The notes: a model not told the origin generated them from the letters alone. A stretch of 64,000 bases of DNA from CAYQEC01 sp964416425 (GCA_964416425.1 CAYQEC010000004.1:62001-126000); one strand, 5' to 3'. Shown: positions 1 to 9,025, counted from the stretch's first letter. Translations and numbers: made by a program.

Positions 1-1292
1 TCGAGCGTCAGGTCCCCCTCCCCTTCGAGCACCAGGGAGCGCTCCACGTCGACGCCGTTGGCGTCGAGGCCCGGAAGGGAGAGATCGCCTGCCCCGACGC
101 GGGCGGTGATGGTCACGCCGGCGTCGCGGGGCACGATGACCTCGAGCGACCCGAAGGCGTTGGTCAGTTCGACGGCGACGGGGCCGGCGTCCAGATCGAT
201 GTCGCCCAGGTCGAGGGTGAGTTCCCCGCCGATGAGCCGGTACTCGTCCGCCACGTCGGCCGCGGTGGCTGGCCGGTACACCGGGTCGCCGAACCCTCCG
301 TCGAGGGGAACCCGCACCAGGGTCGCTCCCGCCAGCAGCGGCAGCAGGAGGATCCCGAAGAAGATGAGGGTGTGCGCCCTGCCCCACCAGGTCCCCACGA
401 CGAGGCCCAATCCGACCGTGACCACCGCCGCCGCGACGTACTGGCGCGCGGTGGGTTCGATCACGTCGGCGGCGTGGAACAGCCCCATCACGCCGAGCAC
501 GATCAGCATCGTCGCCATGGTGAACCGACCCAGCAGTGACCGGCGGCGCCGGGGGCGGGAGGGCTCGGCCTCCCGACGTGGGGCCGGCACGGGGGGCGGC
601 GGCGGTGACGGTGGGGGGATCTCGTCGCCCCCGGAAGGCGGTGGCGGTGGTACCAGGTCGACGGTGTCGCCGATGCCGGCAGTCGCCGCCGCCACGCCGG
701 TGGGAGTGGTGCCGTCGGCGCCGTCGCCGGCCTCGCCGTCGTCTCCGGCGTCGGGAAGGGCGGGAGGCAGCTCGTCGGTCGGCGGCCCGTCATCCAGGGG
801 GGTGCCTCCCCGGGAAGGTTCATCGTCATCGGGGGGCGGCCGGTGGTCACCGCCGGCCCGGGACCTCCCGATCGTCTCGGGTAGGTCACCCCGGTAGAGC
901 AGCACCCCCGCCAGCACGAGGGCGCTCGCCCACAGCAGGCCCGGGCTCACCAGCCTGGATTCGCTGAGGATGATCACCACCGCGAGGACGATGAAGGCGA
1001 GGCCGAGCCAGCTACGGGCGCCTTCGACGTCGCGCACCTTGGAGGACGCCAACGAGTCCGCTTCCCCCTCCTCCGGCAGGCCGACCCATCCCAGCAGGTA
1101 CATCAACACGCCGAACCCGCCGAACAGGGAGGACACGACGAAGCCGAGCCGCACCCAGCCGACGCCGACGTTGTAGTGGTTGGCGATCCCGGCGGCGACG
1201 CCGGCCACGACCCGGTCGTTGCGGGGACGTTCGAGGCGCCGGTAGCCGGCCACCTCCGGGGGACGCTCTTGTGTGGTCATGTCGTTCATCAT
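1..1292 (-). CDS. PspC-domain / LiaF-like membrane protein (3' end outside window)
   Basis: The reading frame stays open from the start at 1292 to the window edge, so the C-terminus is missing. The N-terminus (about residues 10-75) is a PspC domain with the usual pattern of a charged segment, an AGVAAGIA-like stretch and a hydrophobic helix. Two further hydrophobic segments follow. A long proline/acid-rich linker (about residues 145-225) leads to more membrane helices and a beta-rich tail resembling the LiaF/DUF2154 'toastrack' domain. Three in-frame ATG codons (1292, 1289, 1280) could start it; GGGATC sits just upstream of the first. It is divergent from a PspC-domain histidine kinase, which suggests a cell-envelope stress role. 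That role is inferred from family and position. Confidence 0.8.
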   Translation of the reverse strand, partial: MMNDMTTQERPPEVAGYRRLERPRNDRVVAGVAAGIANHYNVGVGWVRLGFVVSSLFGGFGVLMYLLGWVGLPEEGEADSLASSKVRDVEGARSWLGLAFIVLAVVIILSESRLVSPGLLWASALVLAGVLLYRGDLPETIGRSRAGGDHRPPPDDDEPSRGGTPLDDGPPTDELPPALPDAGDDGEAGDGADGTTPTGVAAATAGIGDTVDLVPPPPPSGGDEIPPPSPPPPPVPAPRREAEPSRPRRRRSLLGRFTMATMLIVLGVMGLFHAADVIEPTARQYVAAAVVTVGLGLVVGTWWGRAHTLIFFGILLLPLLAGATLVRVPLDGGFGDPVYRPATAADVADEYRLIGGELTLDLGDIDLDAGPVAVELTNAFGSLEVIVPRDAGVTITARVGAGDLSLPGLDANGVDVERSLVLEGEGDLTL

Positions 1293-1326
1293 GATCCCAG
1301 CATGGACGCCGGCGGCGCTGCCGGGT

Positions 1327-1412
1327 ATCGGGGATGCCCCGATGGCGACCCTGAGATCGGGCCCTCCCCCTCGGGGTAACCCCCGGTTGTCGCACTCGGC
1401 GTCGTGTGACAA
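1327..1412. promoter_or_regulatory. Divergent control region with two inverted repeats
   Basis: This lies between the PspC/LiaF-like gene and the PspC histidine kinase. One repeat is TTGTCGCAC (1387-1395), an 8-base gap, then GTGTGACAA (1404-1412), with one mismatch. It ends 7 bases before the likely GTG start of the kinase. A second, perfect repeat is ATCGGGG (1327-1333), a 3-base gap, then CCCCGAT (1337-1343). NarL/LuxR-type regulators bind inverted repeats, so the first is a plausible operator for the regulator at 2661-3299. The repeats are seen; the operator role is inferred. Confidence 0.4.
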
Positions 1413-1419
1413 CATCATC

Positions 1420-2664
1420 GTGCTACACCCGACGCCACGATGGGAGCCAGCCATCGCCACCGGCACCAGCCTCGAGACGGGAGCGATCTCGGCGATACGC
1501 CGCATCGACGCCCTGCTCTACCGCAACGCCAACGACCGCGTCATCAGCGGCCTGGCGGGCGGTATCGCCCACCGGCTCGGCATCCGCACCCCCTACGTGC
1601 GCGCCGCCTTCATCGTGCTCGCCTTCGCCGGCGGTGTCGGGGTGGCGGTGTACCTGGCCGGATGGGCACTCACGGTGGACCGGCTGGAGCAGGTCAATCC
1701 GCGGAACCCGACCAGCCGGCGCCAGCTCGCCGGCCTCGGCCTCGTCTTCCTCGGCGTGCTCGTCTTCCTCCGCACCACGGGTATCTGGTTCGGCGACAGC
1801 CTGATGTGGGCGGTCGGCCTGGTGGCATTCGGCACCGCCGCCATGTGGGAACGGCCGGGGGCCGGCGGGCAGGGTGGGCTCGGAGCCGTGATCACGGATT
1901 CCAACCCGGGGCGGCTCCGCATCGCGGTGGGCGCCCTGATCATGGTCGCCGGCCTGGCGGCTCTCATCGGCAACCTCGAAACCATGTCCGACATCGGGCC
2001 CGCCATCGTCGCCGCCGCCCTCACCGCAGCCGGATTCATGCTCGTGTTCGGGCCCTGGGTGCTCGGGCTGGTCCGGGACCTCGGGAAGGAGCGGCAGGAC
2101 CGCATCCGGTCCGAGGAGCGGGCCGAGATGGCTGCCCACCTCCACGACTCGGTGCTGCAGACCCTGGCGCTCATCCAGCGCACCGACGATCCCCGCCGGA
2201 TGGTGACCCTGGCCCGAGGACAGGAACGGGAATTGCGGTCGTGGCTCTACCGGCGCCACCCCGACGAGGACACCGAGCGGGTGGGATCGGTGATCGAGCA
2301 GCTCGCCGCCCGGATCGAGCAGGACCACCGCGTCCCGGTCGAGGTGGTGCGGGTGGGCGACGCCCCGCTCGACGACCACACCCGGGCGCTCGCCGCCGCC
2401 GCCGGCGAAGCCATCGCCAACGCCGCCCGCCACTCCGGCGCCGAGCGGGTGTCGGTGTTCATCGAGGTCGAGCCGCGGTCGGTCGAGGTGTACGTCACCG
2501 ACCAGGGACGCGGCTTCGACGTCACCGCCATCCCCGAGGACCGCCGCGGCATCGAGCATTCGATCATCGGCCGCATGCGGCGCCACGGGGGCAGCGCCGA
2601 GATCGTGAGCCAGCCCGGCGAAGGCACCGAGGTCCGGCTCACCCTTCCCCGGGAGGTGCCGTGA
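1420..2664 (+). CDS. PspC-domain sensor histidine kinase (NarL/HPK7 type)
   Basis: Membrane sensor kinase that should phosphorylate the response regulator encoded directly after it. Residues about 20-85 are a PspC domain. Further hydrophobic segments around residues 95-210 follow, then a HisKA_3 dimerisation helix with phosphoacceptor H242 in an LHDSVLQ motif. The C-terminal HATPase_c domain has an N-box-like EAIANAARHS and a DQGRGFD G1 box. The start is uncertain: GTG 1420 has no obvious ribosome site but is the last possible start before the PspC domain. The frame is also open upstream to 1273. The stop overlaps the next start by 4 bases (GTGA), indicating translational coupling. Confidence 0.85.
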   Translation: MLHPTPRWEPAIATGTSLETGAISAIRRIDALLYRNANDRVISGLAGGIAHRLGIRTPYVRAAFIVLAFAGGVGVAVYLAGWALTVDRLEQVNPRNPTSRRQLAGLGLVFLGVLVFLRTTGIWFGDSLMWAVGLVAFGTAAMWERPGAGGQGGLGAVITDSNPGRLRIAVGALIMVAGLAALIGNLETMSDIGPAIVAAALTAAGFMLVFGPWVLGLVRDLGKERQDRIRSEERAEMAAHLHDSVLQTLALIQRTDDPRRMVTLARGQERELRSWLYRRHPDEDTERVGSVIEQLAARIEQDHRVPVEVVRVGDAPLDDHTRALAAAAGEAIANAARHSGAERVSVFIEVEPRSVEVYVTDQGRGFDVTAIPEDRRGIEHSIIGRMRRHGGSAEIVSQPGEGTEVRLTLPREVP

Positions 2665-3299
2665 GCCAGGTCAGCGTCTTCCTCGTCGACGACCACGAGC
2701 TGTTCCTCACCGGTGTCCGGACCGAGTTGGAGGAGCACTACGACGTCTGCGGCTGGTCGGGTGAGGTCGACGAGGCGGTGGCCGCCATCCGGCGCCTCGT
2801 CCCCGACGTGGTGCTCATCGACGTCCACATGCCGGGAGGCGGCGGGGTCTCGGTCATCTGCAACGTGCTGGAGACGCATCCCGGCGTCCGGTTCCTCGCC
2901 CTCTCGGTCTCGGACGACCCCGAGGACGTGATCGGGATGATCCGGGCCGGCGCCCGCGGCTACGTGACCAAGACGATCTCCCCCGCCGAGCTCGTCGCCG
3001 CAGTGGAGCGGATCGCCGAAGGCGACGCCGTGTTCTCCCCGCGCCTCGCCGGCTTCGTGCTCGACGCCTTCGGGCAGAGCATCCCCGTGGCCTCCGATCC
3101 CGAGCTCGACCAGCTCACCCCGCGAGAGCGGGAGGTGCTGCGCCAGATCGCCCGCGGCTACGCCTACAAGCAGGTGGCGCGGCGCCTCTCCATCTCGGTC
3201 AAGACGGTCGAGACCCACGTGTCCTCCGTGCTGCGCAAGCTGCAGCTCTCGAGCCGGCACGAGCTGGCGCGCTGGGCCAGCGACCGGCGCATCGTCTGA
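2661..3299 (+). CDS. Response regulator, NarL/FixJ family
   Basis: 212-residue DNA-binding response regulator. The receiver domain (about 1-125) has the acidic DDH pair at its start, phosphoacceptor D54 in LIDVHMP, and the switch Thr/Lys (LALS and TKTIS). The C-terminal LuxR-type helix-turn-helix (about 148-205) carries LTPREREVL and SVKTVETHVSSVLRKL. The GTG start sits 6 bases after GGGAGGT and overlaps the kinase stop, so the two are co-translated. It probably controls its own operon or the divergent PspC/LiaF-like gene through the inverted repeat at 1387-1412. Confidence 0.92.
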   Translation: MSQVSVFLVDDHELFLTGVRTELEEHYDVCGWSGEVDEAVAAIRRLVPDVVLIDVHMPGGGGVSVICNVLETHPGVRFLALSVSDDPEDVIGMIRAGARGYVTKTISPAELVAAVERIAEGDAVFSPRLAGFVLDAFGQSIPVASDPELDQLTPREREVLRQIARGYAYKQVARRLSISVKTVETHVSSVLRKLQLSSRHELARWASDRRIV

Positions 3300-3341
3300 C
3301 CTACCGAAGCTAGTCAGATCGGAAGTCCCGACAACGGTGCT

Positions 3342-4460
3342 GTGGGAACACGGGCCGAAATGCCGATACCCCCACCCATGGAGATGGAAGGCCGGAACGC
3401 GGCAGGGCCGGCCCGCCGTATACGCTTGATCGCACCCGTGGCGGCCACGATCGTGGTTGTGCTCGCCACCGTCCTGGTGGTGGCAGCGGCGGCGCGGGCC
3501 TGGATTGCGACCGGCGATCTGTCGGGACGCATCGAGATCGTCTCCCGCCTCCTCGTCACCTTCCTCATCCCGGTCGCCGCCATCAGCGGCTATCGCCTCG
3601 TCGTGCGGAACCAGAACCGGCATGCCCATCGCTCTCTCGAGGCCAAGCTGGAGGCGGAGCGGCAGCTGAACCGGGCCAAGGACACCCTCATCGCCGACAT
3701 CTCGGGGGAGCTGCGGTCCCCGCTCACCTCGATCTACGGCTTCAGCGAACTCCTGATCGAGCACGGGATCGTCGATCCCTCCGAGGCGATGGAGCTGGTC
3801 GGGCTCATCAACCACGACTCGGCCGAGCTGGCCCGCATGGTCGAGGACCTGCTGGTCGCCTCCCGGCTCGACGAGGGCGCCGTCGAGTACGAGCCGGCTG
3901 CGGTCGACCTGATGGCGGAACTCGAGACGGTGGCGGCCCAGATCCGGCGTACCGGGCGCACCGTCAACGTCCGCGGCCGCAAGGTCCAGGTGTGGGCGGA
4001 CCCGATTCGACTCCGCCAGATCGCCCGTAACGTTCTCTCCAACGCCGTCAACCACGGGGGTCCCCGCATCGAGATCGCGGTGGCGGTCCAGGACGGCAAC
4101 GTGCTCTGCACCTTCGCCGACGACGGCCCCGGCCTGCCCCCCGACGTCGAGATACTCATGTTCGACCGGGTCGTCCACAACGGGCGCCAGATCCTGCTCA
4201 CCGGCACCACCGAGCTCGGCCTGGCGGTGGCCCGGTCGCTGGCGGTCGGCATGGGTGGCGACCTCAGCTGCGACCGCACCCTCGGCTGGACCAGCTTCCT
4301 GCTTCGCTTGCCGCTGGCGACCGACCCCGCCGCGACCGGCCCGGCGATGGAGGCAGCCCCGGCGCCGCCCAAGGGTGGGTCCCCCGGGATGGGCCCGACA
4401 TGGCCGACCCGTTCCCGGAAGACGCCGCCGCGTCGCGTTCCTCCCATCTGCGGGCGCTGA
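3342..4460 (+). CDS. Histidine kinase-like membrane protein lacking the phosphoacceptor His
   Basis: 372 residues if the GTG at 3342 is used; ATGs at 3360 and 3378 are alternatives. Two transmembrane helices lie at about 30-55 and 65-88. A HisKA-like helix follows, but the H-box reads DISGELRSPLTS, so Gly122 replaces the invariant histidine. The HATPase_c domain keeps an N-box (NVLSNAVNHGG) and a G1 box (DDGPGLP). The G2 region is TTELGLAVAR, with Glu where Gly is usual. It may bind ATP and act as a phosphatase or adaptor rather than an autokinase; this is inference. The last 40 residues are low-complexity and proline-rich. It follows the PspC two-component pair on the same strand. Confidence 0.75.
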   Translation: MGTRAEMPIPPPMEMEGRNAAGPARRIRLIAPVAATIVVVLATVLVVAAAARAWIATGDLSGRIEIVSRLLVTFLIPVAAISGYRLVVRNQNRHAHRSLEAKLEAERQLNRAKDTLIADISGELRSPLTSIYGFSELLIEHGIVDPSEAMELVGLINHDSAELARMVEDLLVASRLDEGAVEYEPAAVDLMAELETVAAQIRRTGRTVNVRGRKVQVWADPIRLRQIARNVLSNAVNHGGPRIEIAVAVQDGNVLCTFADDGPGLPPDVEILMFDRVVHNGRQILLTGTTELGLAVARSLAVGMGGDLSCDRTLGWTSFLLRLPLATDPAATGPAMEAAPAPPKGGSPGMGPTWPTRSRKTPPRRVPPICGR

Positions 4461-4566
4461 AGCGAGCGTTCGCGCCCGGTCGGCGCGACACCCCGGGCGA
4501 ACCCGGCGCCGGAACGCCGCCGTCCCGGTAGCCGGCCCGCCTCCCCGTCGCGGCCGCGGCGCCGGA

Positions 4567-4590
4567 TAGACTCGGCGGGAGGGAGGTCGC
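4567..4590 (+). promoter_or_regulatory. kbl-tdh promoter -10 box and ribosome site
   Basis: TAGACT at 4567-4572 matches the actinobacterial -10 pattern TANNNT. A purine-rich GGGAGGGAGG ribosome site ends just before the ATG at 4591. No good -35 hexamer is visible. Confidence 0.4.
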
Positions 4591-5781
4591 ATGCACCCTC
4601 GGTTCCTGGAACATCTCGCCGGCCGAACCGCCGAGGTCCGCGCCGCGGGCCTGTTCAAACAGGAACGCATCATCGACTCCCCCCAGGACGCGGTGATCCG
4701 CCTCGACGACGGGCGCGAGGTCGTCAACCTCTGCGCCAACAACTACCTGGGCCTCTGCAACCACCCCGACCTCGTCGCCGCCGCCGCGGCCGCGGTGGAG
4801 CGGTTCGGGTACGGGATGTCGTCGGTGCGGTTCATCTGCGGCACCCAGACCGTGCACCGCGCCCTCGAGACCGCCCTCAGCGACTTCCTGGGCACCGAGG
4901 ACACGATCCTCTACTCGTCGTGCTTCGACGCCAACGGCGGACTCTTCGAAGCGCTGCTCGGCGAGGAGGACGCGGTGATCTCCGACGCCCTCAACCACGC
5001 CTCCATCATCGACGGCATCCGGCTCTGCAAGGCCCGCCGCTTCCGCTACGCCAACAACGACATGGGGGACCTGGAACGCCAGCTCGAAGCGGCGGCCGAC
5101 GCCCGGTTCCGGGTCATCGCCACCGATGGGGTGTTCTCGATGGACGGCATCGTCGCCAACCTCGCCGCGATCTGTGAGCTGGCCGACCGTCACGACGCCC
5201 TCGTGATGGTCGACGACTCCCACGCGATCGGGTTCGTCGGCGAGACAGGGCGCGGCACCCCGGAGCTGTGCGGGGTCGGCGACCGGGTCGACATCCTCAC
5301 CGGCACGCTCGGCAAGGCCCTCGGCGGCGCCTCCGGCGGCTACACCTCGGGCCGGGCCGAGATCGTCACTTGGCTGCGGCAGCGGTCCCGCCCCTACCTC
5401 TTCTCCAACACCCTGGCGCCGGTCATCGCCGCCACTTCGCTGCGTGCCCTCGAGATGCTCGCCGCCGGCGGCGAGCTGCGGGCCCGGCTCCGAGACAACG
5501 CGCACTCCTTCCGGTCACGGATGGAGGAAGCCGGCTTCACCCTCGCCGGGGCCGACCATCCCATCATCCCGGTGATGCTCGGGGACGCCCACCTCGCCGC
5601 CGAGATGGCCGGTCGTCTCCTCGACGCCGGCATCTACGTCGTCGCCTTCTCGTTCCCGGTGGTGCCGCAGGGGACGGCCCGGATCCGGGTTCAGATGTCG
5701 GCGGCCCACACCACCGCCCACCTCGACCGGGCGGTCGACGCCTTCGTCACGGTGGGGCGCGACCTCGGGGTGGTTGCCTGA
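4591..5781 (+). CDS. kbl: Glycine C-acetyltransferase (2-amino-3-ketobutyrate CoA ligase)
   Basis: PLP enzyme of the alpha-oxoamine synthase family. It cleaves 2-amino-3-ketobutyrate with CoA to glycine and acetyl-CoA, the second step of threonine degradation. The 396-residue length is typical. Visible hallmarks are the N-terminal NNYLGL motif, the DALNHASIIDG region, the PLP-contacting DDSHAIG and the Schiff-base lysine K242 in TGTLGKALGG. A strong ribosome site precedes ATG 4591. The stop overlaps the tdh ATG by one base (TGATG), so the two consecutive enzymes are made together in the cytoplasm. The alternative family member, 8-amino-7-oxononanoate synthase, is disfavoured by the tdh partner. 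Confidence 0.95.
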   Translation: MHPRFLEHLAGRTAEVRAAGLFKQERIIDSPQDAVIRLDDGREVVNLCANNYLGLCNHPDLVAAAAAAVERFGYGMSSVRFICGTQTVHRALETALSDFLGTEDTILYSSCFDANGGLFEALLGEEDAVISDALNHASIIDGIRLCKARRFRYANNDMGDLERQLEAAADARFRVIATDGVFSMDGIVANLAAICELADRHDALVMVDDSHAIGFVGETGRGTPELCGVGDRVDILTGTLGKALGGASGGYTSGRAEIVTWLRQRSRPYLFSNTLAPVIAATSLRALEMLAAGGELRARLRDNAHSFRSRMEEAGFTLAGADHPIIPVMLGDAHLAAEMAGRLLDAGIYVVAFSFPVVPQGTARIRVQMSAAHTTAHLDRAVDAFVTVGRDLGVVA

Positions 5782-6812
5782 TGCGCGCCCTCGTCAAGGC
5801 GAAGTCTCAGCCGGGGATCTGGATGCAGGAGCTGCCGCGGCCGGAGGTAGGCCCGAACGACGTGCTGATCGAGATCGTCAAGACCTCGATCTGCGGCTCC
5901 GACCTCCACATCTACCACTGGGACCACTGGGCGGCGACGACGATCCCGGTGCCGATGCAGATCGGCCACGAGTTCGTGGGGCGGGTAGCCGAGGTCGGCA
6001 GCCTGGTGCGGGGCCTGGAACCGGGGCAGCGGGTCTCCGGCGAGGGGCACATCACCTGCGGGCACTGCCGCAACTGCCGGGCGGGGCGGCGCCACTTCTG
6101 CCGCAACACGGTCGGCGTCGGCATCAACCGCCCCGGCTGCTTCGCCGATTTCCTGGTCATCCCCGCCTCGAACGTGTACCCGGTGCCGGATGAGATCCCC
6201 GACGACGTCGCCTGCATCCTCGATCCCCTCGGGAACGCCACCCACACCGCCCTCTCGTTCGACCTGGTGGGCGAGGACGTGCTCGTCACCGGGGCGGGGC
6301 CGATCGGGATGATGGCGGTCGCCATCGCCCGCCACGTCGGGGCCCGCTACGTCGTCGTCACCGACATCAGCGACTACCGGCTCGGCATCGCGGCGACGAT
6401 GGGGGCGAACCGTGCCCTCAACGTCACCCGGGAGCGGGTGGACCCGGTGCTGGAGGAGCTCGGCATGACGGAGGGCTTCGACGTCGGGTTCGAGATGTCG
6501 GGCAATCACGCCGCCCTTCACGACATGTTGGCGGTGATGAACAACGGGGGCCAGATCGGTCTGCTCGGCATCCCGCCCGACGAGGCTCCGATCGACTGGA
6601 ACCTCATCATCTTCAAAGGGCTCACCCTCAAAGGCATCTACGGGCGCCGCCTGTTCGAGACGTGGCACAAGATGACGACGATGCTGCAGACCGGGCTCGA
6701 CGTCGGCCCCGTGATCACCCACGAGTTCCCGGCCGAGGACTACGAGCAGGCCTTCGAGGTGCTGGAGTCGGGGATGTGCGGCAAGGTCCTGCTCGACTGG
6801 GCGACCGGCTGA
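5781..6812 (+). CDS. tdh: L-threonine 3-dehydrogenase
   Basis: Zinc-dependent medium-chain dehydrogenase (343 residues) that oxidises L-threonine with NAD+ to 2-amino-3-ketobutyrate, the substrate of Kbl. The catalytic zinc site is in SICGSDLHIYHWD and GHEFVGRV. The structural zinc lobe is CGHCRNCRAGRRHFC. The Rossmann glycine motif is VTGAGPIGMMA, followed by an acidic residue in VTDIS for NAD binding. It directly overlaps kbl, confirming the threonine-to-glycine plus acetyl-CoA route. Confidence 0.96.
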   Translation: MRALVKAKSQPGIWMQELPRPEVGPNDVLIEIVKTSICGSDLHIYHWDHWAATTIPVPMQIGHEFVGRVAEVGSLVRGLEPGQRVSGEGHITCGHCRNCRAGRRHFCRNTVGVGINRPGCFADFLVIPASNVYPVPDEIPDDVACILDPLGNATHTALSFDLVGEDVLVTGAGPIGMMAVAIARHVGARYVVVTDISDYRLGIAATMGANRALNVTRERVDPVLEELGMTEGFDVGFEMSGNHAALHDMLAVMNNGGQIGLLGIPPDEAPIDWNLIIFKGLTLKGIYGRRLFETWHKMTTMLQTGLDVGPVITHEFPAEDYEQAFEVLESGMCGKVLLDWATG

Positions 6813-6905
6813 GGCGGCCGGCCGTCGGGGCGGTCGACTGGTTGGGAACGCACGACAACCCGACCCGTGGCAGGCACGGGCTCGCTGGGCGCCGCTCCGG
6901 AATCC

Positions 6906-7073
6906 CTAGCCCTTCTGGGCGGGCACGAGGGCCTGGCGGGAGACGACGCTGTGATGCCCGTCGTCCCAGCGGACTTCGACGGACCCGTCACGGAGTTCGG
7001 TGATGGTGCCGATGGGTGAGGTTTGACCCACCTTCTTGGTGAGGCGCTTCACCTTCATCCCCTGCCGCAGCAT
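6906..7073 (-). CDS. Small DUF1918-like protein
   Basis: A 55-residue protein with a basic N-terminus and a C-terminal VEVRWDDGHHSVV segment that resembles the VRWDDGHE core of the DUF1918 family of small actinobacterial proteins. A textbook ribosome site, AAGGAGG, lies 8 bases before the ATG at 7073. A TATACT -10 box on the minus strand (7102-7097) lies just upstream, giving a very short leader. It is divergent from gpsA. The function is unknown; the fold is probably a small beta-barrel. Confidence 0.7.
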   Translation of the reverse strand: MLRQGMKVKRLTKKVGQTSPIGTITELRDGSVEVRWDDGHHSVVSRQALVPAQKG

Positions 7074-7173
7074 TGGACGAACCTCCTTCTCCTCGCAGTA
7101 TATGTGCCCACCGCACCCCGCCGCCGGGGGCGGCGATCCGCCACAATGGGGTCACCCGGAGGAGGAGGCAGGC

Positions 7174-8184
7174 ATGGAAACCAGAGTGGGTGTGGTTGGA
7201 GCCGGGTCGTGGGGCACCGCGCTCGCCAAGCTCCTCTCCGACCAGGGGATCACCACCACGATCTGGGCCCGCGAACCTGAGGTCGTGGCGGACATCGCCG
7301 AGCGTGGCGAGAACCGCGCCTTCCTCCCCGGGTTCCCGCTCGTTCCCTCGCTGCGGGCCACCGGCGACCTGGAGGAGGCGGTCGACGGCGCCGGAGTGAT
7401 CGTCAGCGCCGTCCCCACCCCGTTCGTGCGCGGCGTGTTCGGCACGGTCGCACCCAACCTCCCGGCGGGAACGATCCTCGTCTCGGTGTCGAAGGGGATC
7501 GAGATCGACACCCTGCTCACCCCGAGTGAGATCTTCGCCGAGCTCGCCCCGGGCCCCCTCGCCGACGGCGTCGTCTGCCTCTCCGGACCCTCGTTCGCCC
7601 GGGAGGTGGCGGCCGGCCATCCGACGGCGGTGGTCGGTGCCAGCCACTCACCGGGGAACGCCCGCGTCGTGCAGGCGCTGTTCTCCAACACCGGCTTCCG
7701 GGTCTACACCTCCGACGACGTCATCAGCGTCGAGTACGGGGGCGCCCTCAAGAACATCATCGCCATCGCCGCCGGGATCGCCGAGGGGCTCGAGTTCGGC
7801 CACAACACGGTGGCCGCTCTCATCACCCGCGGCCTCGCCGAGATCACCCGGCTCGGAGTCGCCCGGGGCGGCCACCCGCTCACCTTCGCCGGGCTCTCCG
7901 GCCTCGGCGACCTGGTGCTCACCTGCACCGGCGACCTGTCCCGCAACCGGGCCGTCGGCATCGAGATCGGGCGGGGCAGGACCCTCGACGAGATCGTCGG
8001 CTCGATGAACATGGTGGCCGAGGGCGTCAAGACCACCCGGGCCGCGGTGCAACTCGCCGCCGAGATCGACGTCGAGATGCCGATCACCGAGCAGATCCAC
8101 CGCATCCTCTACGAGGACAAGGACGCTCGCCAGGTCGTGCTGGAGCTGATGGGGCGCCAGCTCCGCCGCGAACGGGAGGGCTGA
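7174..8184 (+). CDS. gpsA: NAD(P)H-dependent glycerol-3-phosphate dehydrogenase
   Basis: Cytoplasmic enzyme that reduces dihydroxyacetone phosphate to sn-glycerol-3-phosphate, the precursor of membrane phospholipids. The 336 residues begin with a Rossmann GAGSWGTALA motif. The SKGIE and LSGPSFAREV motifs, the catalytic lysine in the GGALKNIIAIAAG helix, and the GLSGLGDLVLTCTGDLSRNR signature are all present. GGAGGAGGAGG lies just before ATG 7174, which fixes the start. A CACAAT sequence about 30 bases upstream could be the -10 box. Confidence 0.97.
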   Translation: METRVGVVGAGSWGTALAKLLSDQGITTTIWAREPEVVADIAERGENRAFLPGFPLVPSLRATGDLEEAVDGAGVIVSAVPTPFVRGVFGTVAPNLPAGTILVSVSKGIEIDTLLTPSEIFAELAPGPLADGVVCLSGPSFAREVAAGHPTAVVGASHSPGNARVVQALFSNTGFRVYTSDDVISVEYGGALKNIIAIAAGIAEGLEFGHNTVAALITRGLAEITRLGVARGGHPLTFAGLSGLGDLVLTCTGDLSRNRAVGIEIGRGRTLDEIVGSMNMVAEGVKTTRAAVQLAAEIDVEMPITEQIHRILYEDKDARQVVLELMGRQLRREREG

Positions 8185-8200
8185 CGGCGGGCCCGCGGCC

Positions 8201-9025
8201 TCAGGTCGTCAGGGTGGGCGCCGCTGCCTCGTACACGGCCCGGGCGAACACCAGGAGCTTCCCGGGCCCTTCGGGATCGCCCTGGAGTCGGTCGTAGCGC
8301 AGGATCGCACCTTCCCAGTCGCCGTGGTGCCACTCCCCACCGGCGGGCAGCGGCACCGGGTCGAGCCGCTCGGCGACGAACGGCCACGGGTTCGAGTAGA
8401 CGTAGGCCGGTGTCGCCGGATAGAAGCCGAGGTTGATCTGGGGCGCCGCTCCGGCCCGGCCTCCCCCGTGCCGTTGCCCACCCGGGGCGAACCACTCGAA
8501 GGCGAGGTCGAAGTTGTGGGGCCAGAGCTGGACCGGCCCCACCTCACCGGGAAGCGAGGCACGGTGCGTCTCGAAGACCGCCGCCACCTCCACCAACGCG
8601 CCGAAGAACGCCCCGGCATGTTCCGGAACGTAGGGGCGGGGATCGTCGTCCTCGAACCGGGCGGTGTCGTAGGGCCCCTCCAGGCCGAAGCCGGCGAGAC
8701 GGTCGGTGAGGCGGCCGGTGAAGTCGGTGGCGGTGAGACCGTCGCCCAACCCGATCCGCTCCACCTCCCCGTCGCTGGTCTCCAGCACCGCGACGTGGGT
8801 CCGCAGGTCGAGCCGGAGGTGGAACGCCCCGCCGGACGGGAGCGGCACCGGGTCGGTGACGAGCCCGTCGGGCCGCACCGTCAACGACACGTGCCACCAG
8901 CGGGGGTGGGCGATGCCGTGGGCCCGGGCGATGGCGCCGATACCCAGGGAATAGGCGTGCAGCGTCGCCCGGGTCGGCTCCCAGTCCTCGGGGAGTTCGG
9001 GGAACGGCGGGAACGCGGCTGTCAT
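8201..9025 (-). CDS. DUF5996 family protein
   Basis: 274-residue cytoplasmic protein of the DUF5996 family, whose biochemical role is unknown. Recognisable features are the conserved WWHVSL segment near the N-terminus, HNFDLAFEWF in the middle, and the aromatic NPWPF and WHHGDWEGAIL segments near the C-terminus. The ATG at 9025 is 4 bases after GGAGGT. No signal peptide or membrane helix is visible. Its 3' end faces gpsA with a 16-base gap. Confidence 0.75.
   Translation of the reverse strand: MTAAFPPFPELPEDWEPTRATLHAYSLGIGAIARAHGIAHPRWWHVSLTVRPDGLVTDPVPLPSGGAFHLRLDLRTHVAVLETSDGEVERIGLGDGLTATDFTGRLTDRLAGFGLEGPYDTARFEDDDPRPYVPEHAGAFFGALVEVAAVFETHRASLPGEVGPVQLWPHNFDLAFEWFAPGGQRHGGGRAGAAPQINLGFYPATPAYVYSNPWPFVAERLDPVPLPAGGEWHHGDWEGAILRYDRLQGDPEGPGKLLVFARAVYEAAAPTLTT

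Noticed and set aside
4400..4531. 43-codon frame at the end of the degenerate kinase gene
   Set aside because: It overlaps the kinase in another frame, has no ribosome site, and its sequence is proline/arginine-rich without a recognisable family.
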